Part shown: in pieces, positions 13,906-18,158 of the stretch
Numbering within the stretch: position 1 is the first letter of the stretch
Layout: each line of letters opens with the position of its first letter
Assembly (NCBI GenBank): GCA_015259125.1
Contig: JABZGR010000038.1
Coordinates: forward strand, 1-18,158
From: Alloprevotella tannerae
Lineage (GTDB): Bacteria; Bacteroidota; Bacteroidia; Bacteroidales; Bacteroidaceae
Direction of reading: 5' to 3'
DNA: 18,158 nt
Made by a program: the position numbers and the translations under genes
Notes under the pieces: model-generated
Told to the model about the DNA's origin: nothing
What the model saw: the letters and a program-made list of their open reading frames with translations, nothing else
Databases searched by the model: none

Positions 13906-14967
13906 TCAAGGCTTTTCGCTCTTCGTTTCCAGCAATTGCATCTCTGGCTGATCACGCATTGCTGATTTAATGATTATCCATAAACAAGACAGTGAAAAAC
14001 TCAAAACAGCCATCATGAAGACAAAGATCATGCGCTTAGGAGCCGATGGCTTTATAGGAACATTTGCTTGTTGTAGAACGGTAAAGGCAGGCATACGCTC
14101 TTGTACTTTGGCTTGCGCCAATTGTAATTGGGTCACGCTTTGTGAATAACCATTATAGGCTAATTGCATCTCGTTCTCTAAGCGTGTCTCTTCTTGCTGT
14201 ACGGAAGTCAAAACCAAATCCTGATTGGCATCGGCAAAGCGAGCGTAAACTTTCTGAGCTGCTTTGTAATCTTCTAACGCCTTCTGAGAAATTTTCTCAG
14301 CATATTTAACGTCATTGCGTGCTTTACTGGTGCGGTAGTTTGCAATGTACTGCTGCAATTGGTTTTCCACCATTGTTGCAACTTGAGCTGCAACTTCAGG
14401 GTCTTGCATCGTAACGTTAATGGTGACCATATTTGTGCGCTTATCTACAAAGCTTACTATAGAAGCACCCAATCCCTTTAGCAATTTTTCTTGTGCCTTT
14501 GTAAGGCGTTGAGGATCTATTTTGTTTGTCGGTGCTTCTTTTGAACCAAGTCCACCCCATTGGAACAAACTATCCCACCACGGAGCTTTCTGATGTTGCG
14601 TAAGATAAATAAATAGGCTTACGTCTTGCTTTAATCCTTTTGGCCGTACGGGCTTGTTTAATAGGGCAACTAAGAAATCCGGCGTCTTTACTACTTTGGG
14701 GTAGAACTCGGGGTATATAGCGTCCTCGCTGTCGCCGTTTCCTAGTTTCACACCTGCCATAGATGCCAATGAACCTAAGCCTGAGCTTAAGCTGTTGTTG
14801 CTGGGGATTTCTGGCAACATCACGACATCTGATTGATAAGAGCGAGGAATACTCATAATGTAACCAATGCTCAAGCTGACAACAATGAAACAGAAGATGA
14901 AAATCTGTTTCCATTTGCTCAGCAAGAGATGAGCAACCTTTAATAGGCTTTGTATTTTGCTATTCAT
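13906..14967 (-). CDS. Wzz-like polysaccharide chain-length/export protein
   Basis: A 353-residue polysaccharide co-polymerase. Two membrane spans frame a periplasmic domain: TM1 at about 21-40 and TM2 at about 313-334, the latter preceded by a Pro-rich PIKPSAPKR typical of Wzz/GumC proteins. The N-terminal segment SYQSDVVMLPEIPSNNSLSS and the helical region of about 215-290 (EKISQKALEDYKAAQKVYAR, EETRLENEMQ) fit the Wzz fold with coiled coil. The C-terminus ends some 18 residues after TM2, so no cytoplasmic BY-kinase domain is fused. It probably controls polymer length and connects the inner membrane to the exporter. It starts at ATG 14965-14967, five bases after the upstream gene's stop. 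Confidence 0.88.
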   Translation of the reverse strand: MNSKIQSLLKVAHLLLSKWKQIFIFCFIVVSLSIGYIMSIPRSYQSDVVMLPEIPSNNSLSSGLGSLASMAGVKLGNGDSEDAIYPEFYPKVVKTPDFLVALLNKPVRPKGLKQDVSLFIYLTQHQKAPWWDSLFQWGGLGSKEAPTNKIDPQRLTKAQEKLLKGLGASIVSFVDKRTNMVTINVTMQDPEVAAQVATMVENQLQQYIANYRTSKARNDVKYAEKISQKALEDYKAAQKVYARFADANQDLVLTSVQQEETRLENEMQLAYNGYSQSVTQLQLAQAKVQERMPAFTVLQQANVPIKPSAPKRMIFVFMMAVLSFSLSCLWIIIKSAMRDQPEMQLLETKSEKP

Positions 14968-14972
14968 GTACG

Positions 14973-17522
14973 TTATTTCTTTATCAAGGTTGCTACGACA
15001 GCGCCTAATGTGGCAACAATGCTACCTAAGCTTATCCATTCTGCAAAAGCTAATCCGCGTCTTTTAGATTTTGCTGGGACGACAATTTCACAGCCCGGCT
15101 GTATATCTTTAGCTGAACGAATCTTTGTGACAGTACCATTCATATTTACGGCAAAAACATCTCTGCGTTTTGCGGTTAAGCTATATCCTCCGGCTTGATT
15201 GATATAGTAGCTAAGCCCTTGTCCGCTTGTATAAGCGACAGTATTGGGATACATAACTTCTCCGTTAATTGAGACAGTGTTATTATATTTTGGTACGACA
15301 ATCTTGTCGCCGCCTTGTAAGACAATATCCCATTTATCCGATCCTGGACTTTCAAGTGCTTTATCTAAATTAATACCAATGTTTCTCACGTTGCCATTAA
15401 GTTTGCTTACCTTTGTTGAATCTCCTGCAGTAATCATTTTCCACGTAGCCTGCTCTTTGATTTGTTCCTGAGGGCTTAGGTCTCTTTCCAAGTGTGCGCC
15501 TTTTGCGTAGGCCTCTTTGGTTAATCCTCCGGCCTCTTTAATCAAATCGCTTAAACGGGCTGTCTTGCGAGTTAAGGTATAAACTCCGGCAAACATAACC
15601 TCACCTTCAATTTTAATATGTTCTTGTTCTGCATAGCCGGGAGAGCGGCGTACATAAACTTCGTCAAATGGTTCCAATACAAAGCCTGGTTCTCCCTGGA
15701 TAACAAAGCCATCTTTTAGTTGGAAACTATAAGAGCGTGCAATTTGGTCCGGTGCAGTAAGTGCCTTGCTATTTCTGATTCTACGGGATACATCTACTTT
15801 CATTGTTGATGCCGCATCTGTTAGACCTCCGGCCTGCAAGATGAAATCTTCGATGGTCGTGTTATCAGCATAAACATAGACGCCCGGATAAGCTACTTCG
15901 CCAGAGATAGTTAACGTCTGAGTATCAAGTAAGTCTTTTCTACTGGGAACATACAAGACATCACCATTCTTTAAAGATACATCCGGAATGTTATGATCTA
16001 CGAGTTCTTTTAGGTCGATAGCTAACACTTCCAGCGTGCGATCTTCTTTCAGACGATGCATTACGGCATGATTAACTATGGCGTCTTCCGTAGCACCTCC
16101 GGCAGCTTCGAGTAGCTGACGGACTGTGGAGATCGTTCCATTCATTTGGAATTGGCCGGGACGGAAGACGGCCCCTTTGATTTCAACTAAATTGCTAAAG
16201 CGATTTAATGTAGAGTCAACAGAAACAGAGTCTCCATCCATCATTTGGAATTTGTTTCGCTCAAACTCATCAACTGTATAAATAGAGTACATTCCGCCAG
16301 ACTTACGAACAAGACGTACATTTGTTCGGTAAGCATCTCCTGTAAATCCCCCTGCATATTTGATCAGCGTGCCCACACTTTCTGTGTGCTTCATTTCATA
16401 ATACATCGGACGTTTAACCTTTCCGGTGATATCTACCAAGCATTCATAAGGGCCTACATAAATAACATCTCCCGACGTCAGTCGAACATTGCCGGATAAC
16501 TTCCCATTTAGGATATAGTCATATATATCTACTGTCGATATAGCTTTGCCGTGTCGGTAGACTTTAATGCTACGCAGTGTACCTATATCGTTTGTACCAC
16601 CCGCCATATACAAAGCATTAAAGACGGTAGCAAAAGCCGACAAGGTATAAGTGCCGGGATTTTTTACTTCACCCATAACATTGACAGAGATAGTCTTTGT
16701 TTGCCCGACCGTCAAGCGGATTTTGCTACTCTGATAGCGTGCTCCAAGTGTAGAACGTAAGCGCGCATTAGCTTGGGATACTGTTAATCCTGATACATTT
16801 ACAGGCCCAAAGCCTTCAATGTCAATGGTGCCATCCGGAGAAACTGTAGATTCAAAGTTTTTCTGCGAAGCCCCCCATACGTCTACAAACACGGCATCAC
16901 CCGGTCCTAGACGATAATCGTCAGGAGTTGCGATATTCATATCGCTCTCAAACGTTAGTTTCTTGTTATTAAAGATATCTCGACCGAAGACTTTCTTTTC
17001 CTGTTTCTTGTTTCTCTTTTCTTTTACTGCGAAGTATTCTTCCTCGTCAAGATCAAATGTGTCAGGCAGTGCGAAGCTTAATTCGTCGTCCAAGTCGTCT
17101 TCTTGGCGGAGTTGTTGCTTCTTTCGTTGCTTTTCAGAAATATAGACTTTATCTTCCTTATTATTATCAAACCGTTTGCGTCGATAATTTTGCGCATTGG
17201 GGTCTTCTTTTTCTTCGCCATTCTGTTGGCGAAGGCGGTCTTTCTGCTTTTTGTCGAAGCCGGTTAAGTCTTTGGCGCCTAAAGTCGAATTAGATTTGCT
17301 CTGCATCTCATATTTTCTTCTAATACGACGCACTTGGTCTACCGTAACTCCTCGTTCAACCAATTTCGTCATTATGGCTGAACGCGGCGTGCCCTTTTGG
17401 CTTTCGCGCATGATGAAACTCATCACTTGATCATCTGTCATTGTTGAGCGTACCTGCGCATAAGTTAGCGGCGCAAGCAGAAGCGTGAACAATAGGGCTA
17501 CAATAAGTCTTCTTATATGCAT
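14973..17522 (-). CDS. Multi-SLBB polysaccharide export outer-membrane protein
   Basis: An 849-residue Wza-like exporter, more than twice the ~380 of E. coli Wza. The start chosen, ATG 17520-17522, gives a signal peptide (MHIRRL, hydrophobic 7-20, YAQ at 21-23). Residues 29-72 are a small helical domain (MTDDQVMSFIMRESQKGTPR), and 80-195 a highly charged linker. The Poly_export domain begins DDYRLGPGDAVFVDVWG (201-217). Six SLBB-like repeats, each with a G-x-V-x-x-P/A-G start and an AGG turn, begin near 278, 363, 445, 536, 635 and 749. A C-terminal hydrophobic helix spans 824-846. The upstream frame to 17630 overlaps the promoter box and is rejected. It is the first gene of the five-gene operon and should form the outer-membrane conduit. 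Confidence 0.92.
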   Translation of the reverse strand: MHIRRLIVALLFTLLLAPLTYAQVRSTMTDDQVMSFIMRESQKGTPRSAIMTKLVERGVTVDQVRRIRRKYEMQSKSNSTLGAKDLTGFDKKQKDRLRQQNGEEKEDPNAQNYRRKRFDNNKEDKVYISEKQRKKQQLRQEDDLDDELSFALPDTFDLDEEEYFAVKEKRNKKQEKKVFGRDIFNNKKLTFESDMNIATPDDYRLGPGDAVFVDVWGASQKNFESTVSPDGTIDIEGFGPVNVSGLTVSQANARLRSTLGARYQSSKIRLTVGQTKTISVNVMGEVKNPGTYTLSAFATVFNALYMAGGTNDIGTLRSIKVYRHGKAISTVDIYDYILNGKLSGNVRLTSGDVIYVGPYECLVDITGKVKRPMYYEMKHTESVGTLIKYAGGFTGDAYRTNVRLVRKSGGMYSIYTVDEFERNKFQMMDGDSVSVDSTLNRFSNLVEIKGAVFRPGQFQMNGTISTVRQLLEAAGGATEDAIVNHAVMHRLKEDRTLEVLAIDLKELVDHNIPDVSLKNGDVLYVPSRKDLLDTQTLTISGEVAYPGVYVYADNTTIEDFILQAGGLTDAASTMKVDVSRRIRNSKALTAPDQIARSYSFQLKDGFVIQGEPGFVLEPFDEVYVRRSPGYAEQEHIKIEGEVMFAGVYTLTRKTARLSDLIKEAGGLTKEAYAKGAHLERDLSPQEQIKEQATWKMITAGDSTKVSKLNGNVRNIGINLDKALESPGSDKWDIVLQGGDKIVVPKYNNTVSINGEVMYPNTVAYTSGQGLSYYINQAGGYSLTAKRRDVFAVNMNGTVTKIRSAKDIQPGCEIVVPAKSKRRGLAFAEWISLGSIVATLGAVVATLIKK

Positions 17523-17627
17523 AAGTTGTGTTACTTTTCTAGTTGATGTAGAACATCTAAAATAGATTTTTATATGGGCAAAGCCATCTGTTCGGTTGGT
17601 AAAACCGCTTGAAAGGCTATGTCGCCG

Positions 17628-17635
17628 CAAAAGTA
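17628..17635 (-). promoter_or_regulatory. -7 box of the polysaccharide operon
   Basis: On the minus strand TACTTTTG, followed by C, matches TAnnTTTG perfectly. It predicts a start near 17622 and a leader of about 100 nt. The leader has two small stems: CGGTT-TTACC-AACCG, then GATGT-TCT-ACATC. No clear TTTG is seen 19-21 bp upstream. I see no other promoter inside the operon. Confidence 0.6.
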
Positions 17636-17668
17636 CAAAAAAAGGGCTATTTATTCCGCTCTTTTGAT

Positions 17669-17875
17669 TTAAACAATGATGCTTATGGTATCACGAGGTG
17701 CAAAGGGCAACCCTTTGAGGCCGATGCTGAAGGCGTTTTTATTGGGCTTGCTCACATTCTCATTCTTGCGTGACGCATCATCGTAAGCGCAAAATGTAGT
17801 CACTTCTTTAGGCTGCTTACTTTTCAACTGATTAAAGATGAATTTATTGTGCAATGCTTGCGTATGATAGCCCTT
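17669..17875 (-). pseudogene. Open frame without ATG, possible gene remnant
   Basis: A minus-strand frame runs from a stop at 17876-17878 to TAA at 17669-17671, about 68 codons, with only a TTG (17852-17854) as a possible start. The translation ends in SKPNKNAFSIGLKGLPFAPR plus a short tail. I do not recognise a family. There is no promoter box, and the right-hand IS fragment begins about 20 bp beyond the frame's upstream stop, so it may be the tail of a disrupted gene or a chance frame. It also contains a perfect hairpin, CAAAGGG-CAA-CCCTTTG (17701-17717). Confidence 0.25.
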
Positions 17876-17896
17876 TTATTTGATTCTTGATGAAAA

Positions 17897-18005
17897 TAAC
17901 GTGAGTTCGACGAATTCAGAACAAAGCAAGCTGTGTATCAATAGTCCTTTGCACATTGATGCACGGCTTCTTTGGAAACAGGCAATAGGCAGCAATAGCT
18001 CCTAA
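17897..18005 (-). mobile_element. Truncated second copy of the IS982-family element
   Basis: The sequence TAACGTGAGTTCGACGAATT at 17897-17916 repeats the left terminus of the element at 29-1078 in the same orientation. Over 17898-18005 it differs from 29-136 at seven positions, about 93% identity. The match stops abruptly after CCTAA at 18005. Only the transposase C-terminal coding end and the inverted repeat are present in this copy; the rest is absent or displaced by the sequence that follows. Confidence 0.85.
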
Positions 18006-18158
18006 CCCCAATTCGGTTTAAGGTCCCCTCTTTTATTCCTCAGTTTATAGTCCACAACGATTCTTTCGACCTGGTTTTAGGCCGAAGATTCATTGTTTCA
18101 CGTAAGTATGTTTTATAAAAGTGTGCGCTGCTTCACCTCTGCTTCTCCCTCCATCTCA
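18006..18158. other. Unidentified sequence beyond the truncated IS
   Basis: From CCCCAATTCGGTTTAAGG onward the sequence no longer matches the IS. No open frame of useful length is visible on either strand. A small stem (TTCG-A-CCT with AGG-C-CGAA) lies near 18067-18088. The last 30 bases are a C/T-rich run with a repeating GCTTCNCCTC-like theme. It may be the end of a second mobile element or ordinary intergenic DNA; the window ends too soon to say. Confidence 0.3.

Noticed and set aside
13896..13955. Longer start for the flippase
   Set aside because: It would overlap the Wzz gene, and the extra residues are not flippase-like; ATG 13895 fits the family start and the 10-bp gap.
17523..17630. 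Longer start for the SLBB exporter at 17630
   Set aside because: The extension reaches the promoter box and precedes a normal signal peptide starting at 17522.
29..18005. Composite transposon carrying the whole interval
   Set aside because: The two IS copies differ by about 7% over the shared ends, the right one is truncated, and the interval holds core housekeeping genes.
1..18158. tRNA, rRNA or toxin-antitoxin genes
   Set aside because: No cloverleaf-like or rRNA sequence was noticed on either strand, and no two-gene toxin-antitoxin layout fits the small frames.

Overview
The window looks like chromosomal DNA from a member of the Bacteroidales, closest in feel to the Porphyromonas/Tannerella group. 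The reasons are: several promoters with the Bacteroidetes -7 box TAnnTTTG and almost no Shine-Dalgarno signal; Bacteroidetes-restricted families (DUF3127, DUF3256, a lipoprotein with a DUF1460 amidase-like domain); a Bacteroidales-type class II aldolase; and a very long multi-SLBB polysaccharide exporter. No species can be assigned from reading alone.

Layout. Positions 29-1078 hold an apparently intact IS982-family insertion sequence with perfect terminal inverted repeats. The next part (1388-8101) is a run of mostly single-gene units: a DUF3127 OB-fold-like protein with an SSB-like acidic tail, monofunctional peptidoglycan glycosyltransferase (mtgA), cytidine deaminase (cdd, convergent), an unlisted 46-codon small gene with its own promoter-like box and strong terminator, a HAD phosphatase behind a secreted protein of unknown function, a divergent secreted DUF3256 protein, fructose-bisphosphate aldolase, and a predicted lipoprotein amidase/peptidase. 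Strong terminator hairpins separate several of these units. Positions 8128-10055 hold groES-groEL on the minus strand. The ~400 bp upstream of groES contain a five-unit, exactly 21-bp-periodic array of imperfect palindromes.

Positions 10502-17522 form one compact minus-strand operon for a surface polysaccharide. It runs, in transcription order: outer-membrane export protein with six SLBB-like repeats, Wzz-like chain-length protein, Wzx flippase, Wzy-like polymerase and one family 2 glycosyltransferase. Gaps are 5-10 nt or the genes overlap. A TAnnTTTGC box lies upstream and an intrinsic terminator follows. There is no initiating sugar-phosphate transferase, no tyrosine kinase domain and no nucleotide-sugar pathway gene, so the operon must work with genes elsewhere.

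The right end (17897-18005) is a second copy of the IS982 terminus, in the same orientation as the first and about 93% identical over 108 bp. It is cut off abruptly and joined to unidentified sequence that runs to the window end. I found no tRNA, rRNA or CRISPR array. Nothing here amounts to a clear new multi-gene defence or mobile system; the least explained items are the 21-bp array upstream of groESL and the small gene at 3381-3521.
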